A DNA stretch of 64,000 bases from Clostridiaceae bacterium. Lineage in GTDB: Bacteria > Bacillota > Clostridia > UBA1212 > DUPL01. This document shows, in pieces, positions 50,066 through 59,294 of the stretch. Position 1 is the first letter of the stretch, and every line of letters starts with the position of its first letter. The translations under genes were made by a program, and so were the position numbers. The stretch lies in NCBI GenBank assembly GCA_012838385.1, contig DUPL01000121.1, forward strand, positions 30,949 to 94,948, read 5' to 3'. Below the pieces are notes generated by a model, which did no database searches, was not told the DNA's origin, and saw nothing but the letters and a program-made list of their open reading frames with translations.

Positions 50066-52585
50066 TTACCTTATTACCACTTTACCTCTCTCGTCCATGT
50101 ACAAAAGCTTTCTGGCAGTTAGATAAATGGGTATTCCGTTTAGAATGACGCCTTCTTTCTTGAGCCAGTTCCTTACTTCAACAAGAGACTTGAAAGGCTT
50201 TTGTTCGTGTTGCAGCTTGATAATCCATCTTACTATTTCCTTGTAGTCATCGGCATATGGATTGTCGGACTTTACAAAGATACAGTTTGGCAAATTGAAA
50301 TTTCTCGTAGGTATTTCCACAATGTTGATGTACTGCATGTAGTTTTGCACTATCGATATCAACAAAAACGGAGTCCACTCAACACCCAAATCAGGAAACG
50401 CGGAAAAATCCTTAATGCCTATCAAAGCCATATACTTCTTTTCCTCGAGTATGTTCAACACTTCCAGCTTAATGGCAGTAAGCTTGTCCTCTGTCAAACC
50501 AAGTTTTGAAACATGGACAAGTTTGTTTACATCACTTCTTAAAAACTCATCAGACAAACGACTTATAAGTTTTGCCTTCTTCACAATCTTTATCTGATTA
50601 TCCTCGCAAAACTCGAAAAGTTCGTTTATCTTAATTTCCTGCTTATCCCTCAAATATCTTTTCACTATTGTATAATTGCATGCATCATCCGTGCCTTTTG
50701 CACCTATGTTTGGTCTTGAAAATTCATATTCTTCCTCAAACATATACTTAAGTATACCATAAAGTTTTGAATAGTTGGTAATACTATTTCTTTTTATAAA
50801 ATCCGCAAAAGCAGATTCTTTTCGTATGACCCCGTATACCTTTCTGCAGGATACCGGTATCCCTTTGATAAGCTCGTCCAGCTTCTCACGAAGATTGATA
50901 TAATCTTCCTGAGTTATGTTCAACCTGTCTGAATGCATGTATGTGTTGTAGTCTATTGTAATAATGTCCTTGCATCTTGCCATGGTCTGGGCCATCATGG
51001 AATCGGAAGTTCCCATGAAGTAGCTTTTTAGATCCTTCTTGGTCACCTCTCCATTTTTCCTTATGAACTCCTTCAACTCATATGCAAAATCTATGCCCCG
51101 GTCTTTGGATATCAAATCCTTGGTAAAGTAATACTTGTTTTTGAGCTTGTACTTCAAAAACCCTTGCAGGAAATATCTGTTGCCAATATTCGACCTTGCG
51201 AGAAGCTCTTCCTTGAAGGCTTCAAATACCTCAAGATATGACAGCGCAACCCTGTCGCTTTCATCAATAAACTCCTCTATCCTCTGAACAAGGTCGTCGG
51301 GTATGTATATGTAATCAGGATGAATGTAGGTACTCCTGTCACACAATACCGTAATTTCTACAATGCGTGCCTCCACAGCCTTGTTGGACTGCGGCAGTTT
51401 TATATTCCCAAAGATATCCGTAATTCTTCTTCTAAATATCTCCATTTCCTCTTCATCCGAAACCTTGATTCCAAGAGGATAATATTTCTTCATGACAACC
51501 TCGTACTTGTCAGCAAGACTCATCTGGTTGTTGCAGTAAACCGTATCAAAGCATGTGTAGTTCTTTTCAATAACTTTTTCAACCAGAAGTGCAGGAATTT
51601 CAAGCTCTTTCGAAGTCTCTTCCACTACTTCATACAGCTCATCGCTCTTGAAATACGGAAGTGCCTCCGACATGTATTTTTCAATATTGATATAGCTGAA
51701 ATCGCCCGTCATTGAAAACAGACCGTACTTCTTGTTGTAACTCTGATGAGGCTTTAATGTGCTTTTGAGCAGGTATATGAATATGTCAACAATACTGTCA
51801 TCAACCATATTGGTTATGACATTCTCAAGAGCAATATCAGTATTGTCTGAAATAGCTGCAAAAAGGTTAAGAAACCTCTTTCTTTTGTCGCATTGTACAA
51901 AACCCTTGAACATAATCTCTTCCAGCTGTCTTACCCTCTCTCTAGTAATACCGCTGTCCCTGCCAACATCCTCCAATGGTCTGCCCTGAGAGCGACTTTG
52001 CAGTATGTACATACACCTTTCAGTACCTGCAATCTTTTCCAGAGCATCACTTACCATGTCGTTGACATCAACACTCAAATACCTGACAAAGCTTTTTACA
52101 ACAAGCATCTCTTTCTCATCGCACTCAAATTCCTTTATGACTTTTTCAATATCTGACACGTACTCAAGCTCACCAAAATATCTGTTAAGAACTTCCAGCG
52201 AATGGATGTTGTCAGTATATGCGATAATATACGGCTTGAGTTTTCTCTGTTTAACATGGTCGGGAATTGTTTCGAAATGACTCAAAAGAAAATGGGTATC
52301 CCCCATGCCTTGATCATTCAATAGTTTCTGGGAATTCCTGTCTATAGCATTGACCTTTTCCCTGATTTCCTTCAAACTACCCTTCCCCAGTCTGCTGATA
52401 GACAAAAGATCTTCGTCAGGCATTTCCTTAATATCATTTACAATTATAATATTATTCTCAATCAAACAGTTGTACGCTCTAGTAGACAAAAAAAGATCCT
52501 CAATGGTAAGTTCGCCTTTTGCATATATTTCCGCAATTTGTGGGTCGATATATTCTTCATTTCGTTTTATAGTTAGTTTTTTCAA
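50066..52585 (-). CDS. Large protein with RNA polymerase alpha-CTD-like and sigma region 4-like domains
   Basis: 839 residues. Residues 24-80 match the helix-hairpin-helix alpha C-terminal domain of RNA polymerase (LTIEDLFLSTRAYNCL and LSISRLGKGSLKEI). Residues 185-235 match sigma-70 region 4 (GRPLEDVGRDSGITRERVRQLEE). The remaining 600 residues are helical, with several segments that look like repeated winged helices, and have no recognised family. Sigma region 2 is absent, so it is not a complete sigma factor. The two polymerase-derived modules suggest DNA binding near promoters or contact with RNA polymerase. Two unknown genes follow in the same direction. Confidence 0.8.
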   Translation of the reverse strand: MKKLTIKRNEEYIDPQIAEIYAKGELTIEDLFLSTRAYNCLIENNIIIVNDIKEMPDEDLLSISRLGKGSLKEIREKVNAIDRNSQKLLNDQGMGDTHFLLSHFETIPDHVKQRKLKPYIIAYTDNIHSLEVLNRYFGELEYVSDIEKVIKEFECDEKEMLVVKSFVRYLSVDVNDMVSDALEKIAGTERCMYILQSRSQGRPLEDVGRDSGITRERVRQLEEIMFKGFVQCDKRKRFLNLFAAISDNTDIALENVITNMVDDSIVDIFIYLLKSTLKPHQSYNKKYGLFSMTGDFSYINIEKYMSEALPYFKSDELYEVVEETSKELEIPALLVEKVIEKNYTCFDTVYCNNQMSLADKYEVVMKKYYPLGIKVSDEEEMEIFRRRITDIFGNIKLPQSNKAVEARIVEITVLCDRSTYIHPDYIYIPDDLVQRIEEFIDESDRVALSYLEVFEAFKEELLARSNIGNRYFLQGFLKYKLKNKYYFTKDLISKDRGIDFAYELKEFIRKNGEVTKKDLKSYFMGTSDSMMAQTMARCKDIITIDYNTYMHSDRLNITQEDYINLREKLDELIKGIPVSCRKVYGVIRKESAFADFIKRNSITNYSKLYGILKYMFEEEYEFSRPNIGAKGTDDACNYTIVKRYLRDKQEIKINELFEFCEDNQIKIVKKAKLISRLSDEFLRSDVNKLVHVSKLGLTEDKLTAIKLEVLNILEEKKYMALIGIKDFSAFPDLGVEWTPFLLISIVQNYMQYINIVEIPTRNFNLPNCIFVKSDNPYADDYKEIVRWIIKLQHEQKPFKSLVEVRNWLKKEGVILNGIPIYLTARKLLYMDERGKVVIR

Positions 52586-52759
52586 AAACTTTCAACCTCT
52601 TTCTGGATTATGGAAAGAAAAAATACAAACAAATCAATTCTACCACAGGAGGTACCTTTTATCAAGAAAGATTAAGCAATTGAAATCAAACGTTTATATT
52701 GCATTTTCAATTTATTAATGGTATTATTAACTAAAATATGGAAGACAAGGTGGCTAATA

Positions 52760-54301
52760 ATGAAAAGTAAAAAAACATTTATCCTTTTAATTGCTACAGT
52801 AGCAGTATTAATCGTATGCATAACAGCAGTTATATTTATTACACTTCCCAACGATAAAAATACAAACGATGATAACCCAAGCAAAACAGACAACAACAAC
52901 AACAATGACGACGACAATAACAATGACAACGAGGATACCACTCTAGAAGGAACAAACATAGTCTATGTGAAGGACAATGAGATTCATTACCTGAATCTAG
53001 ACTCAATGTTTACAAAACAGGTAACAGAAAATCTGTACGAAACCGAAGAATTGTACTATGACAGTGTTTCAACTGCATACTTGTTCTCACAAATAAGTTC
53101 CGACTTCAAATATCTTTTTTACACGGACCATGCACAAACAGGAACGGACAAATTCCCGCTGTACCGCCTTGACCTGTCAGACAAGAAAGCAAAACCCGAA
53201 AAAATTGCCGACAGTGTATATAGCTACAAAATTAACGAAAAGGGTACCATTGTTTACTACAGCGATGATGTTGATGTTGGATTAAACAGTCTATACAAGT
53301 ACGATTTCAAGGAGACTGAGAAGATTGTTTCAAACATTATTGATTACCACATAAGCTCAGATGGTTCAAAACTCCTTTATTATGACGCTACAGGTGTTTA
53401 CTTAAAAACCCAATCCGGCACCGAACAGATAACCGATTTGAACCTTGAAGCCATGGAAATACATAAAGTTACACCAAATCTTGATTTCTACATACAGATA
53501 AACTACGCACTGTATTATAAGCAGGATGGAAAGGACATGACCAAAATAGTTGATTCGGTTATTGGCATTGAAAAAATCTACGATACTGGAGAAATATATT
53601 ATAAAAACACGGATTATCAGCTATGCTATTACGATAAAAAAAGTATCACAGTACTCACATCACCTTCTTGGAACAAGATAAGCATAAATGAATCATCTCC
53701 TGTCATTTCATACTACGAAGACGGAAATACTTATGTTGCAAAAGGAGATGAAAAAATCAGCATAGATGGTGTTGTTCCTGACGTAAGCATATCTTCTGAT
53801 ACCGCATACTATTTTGTCAACTACGACAACGGATCAGGAGAATTGATTGCTCTTAATCTATCTTCAATGGAAAAAACAATAATTGACGATGGAGTATACA
53901 AGATACTAACTGTTGAAGATAACACAGGCAAACTCTTTTATATGAAAAGCTCAACAGCTGCCGGTACCGGCGACTTGTACCATGACAAAAAGAAGATTGA
54001 CTCCAATGTATCAGAAAGCCATTTGAGAATGGTTGGAGACAAACTTACATATATCACTCAAACTGGTGAAAACATGACATACAAGGCGTACGACATGTCA
54101 GAGGTTTCTACAATTGCCAATAAAGTAGACACTTATTGCATCTCACTCCCAGAAGGAATTGCTTTCCTTAAAGATTATTACGAAATTGGCGACATATACC
54201 TCTACGACGGAAACCAAGTAGTGAAAAAGCTGGTTTCAAAAGTACAATTCTTCAACATGTCTTTTCCCGTTTTCAACTACGAATACGAACCCTGGTTCTA
54301 A
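52760..54301 (+). CDS. Membrane-anchored protein with Asn/Asp linker and predicted beta-propeller
   Basis: 513 residues. An N-terminal helix (about 6-29) and a linker of Asn, Asp and Thr (33-60) lead to repeats of about 40 residues with Tyr- and Asp-rich strands (such as LFYTDH, IVYYSDD, LLYYDA, IYYKNTD), as in TolB/DPP4-type propellers. No lipobox cysteine is seen, so it is probably membrane-anchored by the helix. AAGGTGG precedes ATG 52760; an upstream in-frame start at 52718 lacks a site. It has its own terminator. Function unknown. Confidence 0.7.
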   Translation: MKSKKTFILLIATVAVLIVCITAVIFITLPNDKNTNDDNPSKTDNNNNNDDDNNNDNEDTTLEGTNIVYVKDNEIHYLNLDSMFTKQVTENLYETEELYYDSVSTAYLFSQISSDFKYLFYTDHAQTGTDKFPLYRLDLSDKKAKPEKIADSVYSYKINEKGTIVYYSDDVDVGLNSLYKYDFKETEKIVSNIIDYHISSDGSKLLYYDATGVYLKTQSGTEQITDLNLEAMEIHKVTPNLDFYIQINYALYYKQDGKDMTKIVDSVIGIEKIYDTGEIYYKNTDYQLCYYDKKSITVLTSPSWNKISINESSPVISYYEDGNTYVAKGDEKISIDGVVPDVSISSDTAYYFVNYDNGSGELIALNLSSMEKTIIDDGVYKILTVEDNTGKLFYMKSSTAAGTGDLYHDKKKIDSNVSESHLRMVGDKLTYITQTGENMTYKAYDMSEVSTIANKVDTYCISLPEGIAFLKDYYEIGDIYLYDGNQVVKKLVSKVQFFNMSFPVFNYEYEPWF

Positions 54302-54303
54302 TA

Positions 54304-54340
54304 AAAAATCCCATGCTTTAACGGCATGGGATTTTTTATT
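54304..54340 (+). terminator. Bidirectional intrinsic terminator
   Basis: ATCCCATGC (54308-54316) pairs with GCATGGGAT (54324-54332), flanked by A and T runs on the two sides. Confidence 0.85.
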
Positions 54341-54438
54341 CCAAATTTCTTTTCCCTTCCTTTCGCCTAATCCTGCTTTCTCCCATATTTAAAGACTAAT
54401 TTTCCTCGATTCGCATATGATAGTAATTCATTCATTAT

Positions 54439-54658
54439 TTACGTTTTTAGATTTGCACGTATTGTCTGAGAACACCATTTGCATATATCGTCTCCTTCTT
54501 TGTGATATCTGTAAAACCTGGTATCACCATTTTGTGCCTTGTATGCCGAAGGAGTAATTATCCTGCGTTCAGTTAAAATACTACTTATCTTCTTTGCCCC
54601 TTTTTCTGACAAAGCTAACCTGAAGATTTTTTACAACCTCACCCGGTTCGTCATCCGA
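54439..54658 (-). pseudogene. Serine recombinase fragment (recombinase domain)
   Basis: No intact gene covers 54341-54697. On the minus strand a continuous piece reads KIFRLALSEKGAKKISS and then ILTERRIITPSAYKAQNGD, followed by TRFYRYHKEGDDICKWC and a stop at 54439. This matches the recombinase domain of large serine recombinases (SpoIVCA, TnpX and related), including the W-x-x-x-T-V/I segment. Upstream, in another frame, SDDEPGEVVK continues the same domain, so a frameshift lies near 54628. The catalytic resolvase domain and the C-terminal half are gone. It marks an old mobile element. Confidence 0.78.
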
Positions 54659-54697
54659 GAGAACTCATTTTCAAGATAATCTTCAAGGTTGAAATCA

Positions 54698-55231
54698 TTA
54701 TCCTTCGCTGTGTTTGGCAAGTATAAATCCGTGCAGTGCGGAAGTAGCAGACAAGGCGTAGCTAATCTGACTCAGATTGCCCATGACAGGCCCCATGATA
54801 CCACCAAAGAATTGTGCTTTAATCTGCTTCTCCCTCAAGTCATCGCTGAGAATTTCAAACTCCTGCTTTGCTGTTTCTTCCTGGCAAAATACTTTCTCTG
54901 AGTAGTACCTTCTACTCATCTTTCCTAGCGTGTTGGCTGCATAGATCAATAAAGGCACCGTAACTATCGTAACTATTGCGAGTATCCAGTTGGTAACGAA
55001 CATAAGTACAATCGTACCAATGAGAGTTATGGTTCCCGAGAAAATCTGTGACATGGTACTGTTGAGCATCACACCGACCGAGTCCAAATCATTTGTAAAA
55101 CGGCTCATAAGGTCGCCATGAGTGTGAGTGTCCTGATATTTCACAGGCAGTCTCTGAATGCTTTTGAACAGTTCTCTTCTAATACGGGCAATGGCTTTCT
55201 GAGACACGCCAATCATTATTCTCTGCTGCAG
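54698..55231 (-). pseudogene. ABC exporter membrane-domain remnant
   Basis: An open frame of about 175 residues from YLQQRIMIGVSQKAI to LHGFILAKHSEG. It holds the coupling-helix segment typical of ABC exporters (LPVKYQDTHTHGDLMSRFTNDLDS) and membrane helices near LIGTIVLMFVTNWILAI. The first helices, the part between RRYYSEKVF and the final helix region, and the whole nucleotide-binding domain are missing. Its beginning overlaps the end of marR in a different frame, so a deletion joined the two. Probably the relic of a MarR-regulated multidrug exporter operon. Confidence 0.75.
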
Positions 55232-55652
55232 GTACGAATATATTTGAATTCAGTTTTTCAAGCAGTTGTAAAAAGTTTTTCTTCTCTTCCTCAGAAAACC
55301 CTTTAAAACACTTTTCATCCGCCATTTTGAATATCTTCTTGCTCTTTTCAACCACGCAATATCCTTTTTCAGTAATGACAATCTGATTAAGCCGATTGTC
55401 CACATCATCAGTCTTTTTAATAATATATCCACCCTTCTCCAGCTTCTTTAAGGATACCGCAATGGTTGCGGAAGATACATCCATCTGTCTTTCCAGCTCA
55501 ATCTGAGGCGCATTGGGGTTTCGTGATATTTCCATAAGCAGCCTGTGCTGCGCATGGTACACACCTGTGGCATCCAAATAGTTTTGCATTATTTTTCTGT
55601 GCTTAATCGCAAAAGTTATAAGCTGATGAATAATATGCTTATCCAAAGTCAT
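55179..55652 (-). CDS. MarR-family transcriptional regulator with altered C-terminus
   Basis: 157 residues. A winged helix with IELERQMDVSSATIAVSLKKLEKGGYI and the wing DDVDNRLNQIVITEKG is clear. The last 20 residues are read from DNA that codes for the ABC exporter remnant in another frame, so the natural dimerisation helix is probably replaced. GAGGTGATAAA precedes the ATG, and an operator-like palindrome lies upstream. The target exporter is destroyed in place, so the protein may be non-functional or act only on itself or at other loci. Confidence 0.85.
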   Translation of the reverse strand: MTLDKHIIHQLITFAIKHRKIMQNYLDATGVYHAQHRLLMEISRNPNAPQIELERQMDVSSATIAVSLKKLEKGGYIIKKTDDVDNRLNQIVITEKGYCVVEKSKKIFKMADEKCFKGFSEEEKKNFLQLLEKLNSNIFVPAAENNDWRVSESHCPY

Positions 55653-55686
55653 TTTATCACCTCATGAAAATAAATGTTAGCAAGCT

Positions 55687-55708
55687 AATAATTGGCTAGC
55701 TAATTATT
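55687..55708. promoter_or_regulatory. Likely MarR operator palindrome
   Basis: A 22-base inverted repeat with arms AATAATT and AATTATT around GCTAGC, one mismatched pair, 34 bases upstream of marR. A second half-site TTAGCTTGCTAA follows on the gene side. Confidence 0.65.
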
Positions 55709-55750
55709 TAGTCTATCACTAAAACATTTCTTTGTATCAATCAGTGATAT

Positions 55751-55780
55751 TTGACCAGAATAAATCAATTATGATAAACT
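55751..55780 (+). promoter_or_regulatory. Sigma-A-like promoter of the DUF1796 gene
   Basis: TTGACC (55751-55756) and TAAACT (55775-55780) are 18 bases apart, 28 bases before the start codon. Confidence 0.45.
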
Positions 55781-55808
55781 TGTACAATAACAAATTGCAG
55801 GTGAGGTT

Positions 55809-56498
55809 ATGGAAAATTATCAGCATGTAATATCATTGGGTCATTTCTGTGCTGTTGCTTCAGAGCTTGAAAGACTGGGATATAGGGACGCAAGCCTTCC
55901 TTTTGACTGGCTTATAACTCCCTTTGAAAGCGTTATGCACATGATAGAAACAAACTTTAATGATTTTCTTGTCCTTGAAAATCTTAAAAGAGATGAAAAA
56001 CGTAAATATATAATCAAGGACACAAAATACAATATAGCCTTTTACCATGACTATAAACCGAATCAATCCATTGAAACACAGCATGAAATTGTAAAGGCAA
56101 AATACGATAGAAGAATAAAGAGGTTTTATGATTACATAACCGAAAAAACCCTGTTTATCCGCTACATTGAATCAAAAAAGGAATATGAATTCATTTGTGA
56201 AAACTACGACCACATAATGAGCGTGTTGCGGAAATACAATAAAGACAATGATCTTATGCTCGTGTCAAAGGATATTAAGGCTGTAGAACTGCCCATGCAT
56301 ACAATCTATCTTGACAATGTACCGTATAAAACTCCTCAGAAGTTTGCCAAGACCAATAAGGAGTTGTATAAGGTACTAACTTCTATTCCCTATCCGGATG
56401 AGAAAAGGATGTTGAATATAAATAGATACAGAAAAAGCTTTCCAAAGCGCTTTTTCAACAGCTTAAGAAAGCTTTATATCAAACTTATTTATAGCTAA
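55809..56498 (+). CDS. DUF1796 putative papain-like protein
   Basis: 229 residues. The N-terminus VISLGHFCAVASELERLG followed by LPFDWLITPF is the hallmark of DUF1796, a family proposed to have a cysteine-peptidase-like fold; the cysteine in GHFC would be the nucleophile. Members are sometimes found near capsule or glycan genes, which are absent here. The Lys/Arg-rich C-terminus may bind membrane or nucleic acid. GGTGAGG precedes the ATG. It is convergent with, and overlaps by 14 bases, the sensor kinase gene. Confidence 0.8.
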   Translation: MENYQHVISLGHFCAVASELERLGYRDASLPFDWLITPFESVMHMIETNFNDFLVLENLKRDEKRKYIIKDTKYNIAFYHDYKPNQSIETQHEIVKAKYDRRIKRFYDYITEKTLFIRYIESKKEYEFICENYDHIMSVLRKYNKDNDLMLVSKDIKAVELPMHTIYLDNVPYKTPQKFAKTNKELYKVLTSIPYPDEKRMLNINRYRKSFPKRFFNSLRKLYIKLIYS

Positions 56499-57978
56499 CA
56501 ATATTTGAGAAATCAAAACTGAAGGTTGTATACTCATTTTCTTTGCTGTCCACAGTTACGGCAATATCATGTCTTAATGCTATCTGCTTTGCAATAGCTA
56601 GACCAAGGCCGGTTCCTTCCTTGTTTTTCTCATCACGCATTTTGTAGAATCTGTCGAAGATATACGGGAGGTCTTCTTCCCTTATACCTTCTCCATGGTC
56701 TGTTATTGACAAGATAAAATTTCTGTACGTAATGTCAATAGTGGATCCTGTACTTGAAAACTTAATCGCATTGTCAAGGATAATCAGTATCATCTGTCTT
56801 AACCTGTCAAAATCACCATTTATCACTTCCACATCCATATCGCTTTCAAAGTTAATTGATATATCCTTTTCGGTACAAAGCCTTCTTGCACTCCTGACAG
56901 ACTCATGTACAATACTCAAGAGATTAACTTCTTCCTTGTTTAGTGAAAAATCAGCATTCTGTAGTCTTGAAAGGTCCAACAAATCATTAACAAGTCTTTG
57001 CAGATATATGCTTTCAGCAAGAAGATGAGAGTAGTATTCTTCCACCTGCTTTGGTTCCGTAACCACCTTGTCATGCAACGCTTCAACCGAACCTCTTATC
57101 ACTGTAACAGGGGTCCTAAGTTCATGTGATATGTTGGCTACAAAATCCTTCCTCATCTTGTCAAGCTTTTCTCTTTCCCTGCTTGCCTCATTAAGCCTTT
57201 CACTTAATATATCTACAGCCTTTGCAACATCCCCTATTTCATCATCCTGGGATACATCCGTTTTAACCTCATAATTCCCTTTTGCCAGTTCCAGTGTAAC
57301 ATTCCGTATCTTGTCCATTGGTTTTGTAAAAGCCCAGGCAAAGGAAAAAGACAGAATCACAGACAAAACTAGTGCCAGCAGTATACTTATAACCAGCGTC
57401 TTGATACCCTGCTCTATCGCCTTCTGCATATAATCTATGGGACTGTGAAGCAGAACAACACCAATTACTTCTCCATTCTGAGAAACAATAGGAACACCCA
57501 CGGTGAGGGTTGGTGTTTCGAAGAAGTTGCCAAACACTTCGCTGAAGGTGGTTTCACCTTCGAACACCTTTTGTATTACTTTCTCCGCATTATGCGGCAG
57601 CTCGCTGAATGTGTACACTCGGCTTCCATCGTAATATGATGTGCCTGTAGTGATAAAGTTGTAGTCCCTGTCAATTATCCATACATTCGCCATTGTGATA
57701 CTGTTCAAAAAACTTATATACACTTGGGCATCATTGGAGAAATAAAAGTTGTTTCTGTTTGGAAAGTCAAACAAGGGAAATCTTGAATACTGCATTCTGA
57801 AAGTGAATTCCGATAGTGTCTCTGAAACACCTACTGCGCTGTTTACAAGATTTCTTTTGTATAGGTCAACAGTATGGTTTCTAAAAAGGATTGTAAACAC
57901 AATCCCTATACCTATTGACAGTATTAAAAGCACAATTGTAAAGTAGAAAGTTAGTTTGAAGACAAGCTTTTTTCGCAT
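56485..57978 (-). CDS. Sensor histidine kinase
   Basis: 497 residues from ATG 57978 (AAGGGATAAAC upstream). Two membrane helices (about 8-30 and 165-190) enclose an external sensor region of CACHE-like length. A HAMP domain, the HisKA box FVANISHELRTPVTV, and a catalytic domain with N-box NAIKFSS, DHGEGI and GTGLGLAIAKQIA follow. It would phosphorylate the response regulator encoded just upstream. Its signal is unknown; no target genes can be assigned. Confidence 0.93.
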   Translation of the reverse strand: MRKKLVFKLTFYFTIVLLILSIGIGIVFTILFRNHTVDLYKRNLVNSAVGVSETLSEFTFRMQYSRFPLFDFPNRNNFYFSNDAQVYISFLNSITMANVWIIDRDYNFITTGTSYYDGSRVYTFSELPHNAEKVIQKVFEGETTFSEVFGNFFETPTLTVGVPIVSQNGEVIGVVLLHSPIDYMQKAIEQGIKTLVISILLALVLSVILSFSFAWAFTKPMDKIRNVTLELAKGNYEVKTDVSQDDEIGDVAKAVDILSERLNEASREREKLDKMRKDFVANISHELRTPVTVIRGSVEALHDKVVTEPKQVEEYYSHLLAESIYLQRLVNDLLDLSRLQNADFSLNKEEVNLLSIVHESVRSARRLCTEKDISINFESDMDVEVINGDFDRLRQMILIILDNAIKFSSTGSTIDITYRNFILSITDHGEGIREEDLPYIFDRFYKMRDEKNKEGTGLGLAIAKQIALRHDIAVTVDSKENEYTTFSFDFSNIVSYK

Positions 57979-57980
57979 GT

Positions 57981-58679
57981 TTATCCCTTGCCTTCCTTGT
58001 ATTCGGTAAATCTGTATCCAACTCCCCATATCGTGGTAACATCCCACGATTCATGCGGAAACGCATCAATTTTTGCTCTCAGCCTCTTTATGTGAGAATC
58101 CACAGTCCTCATGTCTCCGTAATAATCGTAACCCCAGAGCTTGTCAAGAAGATTCTCTCTTGAAAAGACTTTTCCGCTGTTAGATGCAAGAAGCCAAAGT
58201 ATCTCGGTCTCCTTTTTAGTCAAAGACACCTCTTCATCGTCAATCATGACCTCATAGCTATCCATATTTATGTAAAGGTTTGCAATTTTCAATTCATGGC
58301 CTTCCGTTCTTCCTTCATAAGAGCATCTTCTTAATATCGCCCTTATTCTCGCCATTACTTCTCCACCAGAAAAAGGCTTTACAATATAGTCATCCGCCCC
58401 TATTTCAAGACCCATTATCTTTTCAAAATCTTCCCCTCTTGCTGTAACCATGATAACTGGAACATTGGACTTCTTTCTGATTTCCTTGCAAACATAAAAG
58501 CCGTCAAGCTTTGGCATCATCACATCAAGAAGAATAATATCGGGCATAAAGGATGAAAAGAACTCAAGAGCCTCTTCGCCATCATAAGCAACTTTCACTT
58601 TATACCCTTCTCTCTTGCAATACTCTTCCAATATGGACGTAATCTGTCTATTGTCATCGCATATAAGCACTTTAATCAT
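57981..58679 (-). CDS. OmpR/PhoB-family response regulator
   Basis: 232 residues. The receiver domain has D9-D10, phosphoacceptor D in LLDVMMP, the conserved T in VTARG and K in VKPFSG. A C-terminal winged helix (LTKKETEILWLLASN, DYYGDMRTVDSHIKRLRAKI) binds DNA. It precedes the histidine kinase by two bases, a cognate pair. Confidence 0.95.
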   Translation of the reverse strand: MIKVLICDDNRQITSILEEYCKREGYKVKVAYDGEEALEFFSSFMPDIILLDVMMPKLDGFYVCKEIRKKSNVPVIMVTARGEDFEKIMGLEIGADDYIVKPFSGGEVMARIRAILRRCSYEGRTEGHELKIANLYINMDSYEVMIDDEEVSLTKKETEILWLLASNSGKVFSRENLLDKLWGYDYYGDMRTVDSHIKRLRAKIDAFPHESWDVTTIWGVGYRFTEYKEGKG

Positions 58680-58766
58680 TAAACAACACCTCTTAGCTAT
58701 ACTACATCATTTCTGTGTCTTTTTTATGGCAAACCCTGTGAATATATTTTAATACAAAAACCGTAT

Positions 58767-58803
58767 AAAAAGAAACCTTCGACCTGAAAAAGATCGAAGG
58801 CCT
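58767..58803 (-). terminator. Intrinsic terminator after the lipoprotein gene
   Basis: On the minus strand CCTTCGA (58794-58800) pairs with TCGAAGG (58776-58782), followed by TTTCTTTTTA. Confidence 0.75.
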
Positions 58804-58831
58804 GTATCTATATATACCATTCACAACCTGA

Positions 58832-59128
58832 CTAGACTTGTTTCGAGGCACCATTGGCTCCACCGTTACCACCAGGTGAGCCTTCCGGAGATGTACCTGG
58901 ACCTCCGGCACCTGGACTGCCTCCTGCACCCGGACTTACATCAGGACTAAGGTCAGGACTCAAGTCTGGGCTCAGGTCAGGACTCATGTCACCATCACCA
59001 TCATCAGTCACGTTAGGACTGATTGTTATACCTGGTGATGGATCCAACAGTCCTCCATTTCTACATGCAGCAAATGAAAATATCATCATAATTGCAAGTA
59101 AGAATACTAAGATATATTTTGCTTTCAT
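58832..59128 (-). CDS. Small lipoprotein with SPDL repeats
   Basis: 98 residues from ATG 59128, preceded by GGGAGGAT. The signal peptide MKAKYILVFLLAIMMIFSFAAC ends in a lipobox (S-F-A-A-C). The mature part has no predicted fold: a run of SPDL/SPDV tetrapeptides, then a Gly/Pro/Ser-rich tail. The protein is acidic and probably extended from the membrane surface. It precedes the two-component pair on the same strand with a terminator between. No family recognised. Confidence 0.72.
   Translation of the reverse strand: MKAKYILVFLLAIMMIFSFAACRNGGLLDPSPGITISPNVTDDGDGDMSPDLSPDLSPDLSPDVSPGAGGSPGAGGPGTSPEGSPGGNGGANGASKQV
58933..58984. repeat. Tandem 12-base repeats coding SPDL units
   Basis: Four or five consecutive imperfect copies of a 12-base unit (such as CTCAGGTCAGGA on the plus strand) within the lipoprotein gene. 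Confidence 0.7.
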
Positions 59129-59245
59129 TTGATATCCTCCCAAACTCTATTGAAAAAGATAAACTCTTTCTTTCATATTATTCTTAATATTGGCGATTTT
59201 AATACTTTTGTTTTTTTCCAATTTACTTTATAGAATCTGGGAATA

Positions 59246-59276
59246 AAAAAAGGCAGACAGTTTGCACCGTCCGCCA
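59246..59276 (-). terminator. Intrinsic terminator of tuf and the str operon
   Basis: On the minus strand GGCGGAC (59269-59275) pairs with GTCTGCC (59252-59258), followed by seven T residues. Confidence 0.85.
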
Positions 59277-59294
59277 AAAATCATCTGATTCCAA

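Noticed and set aside
58933..58984. Short regular repeats considered as a CRISPR array
   Set aside because: The 12-base units are contiguous, in frame and code SPDL; there are no spacers and no cas genes.
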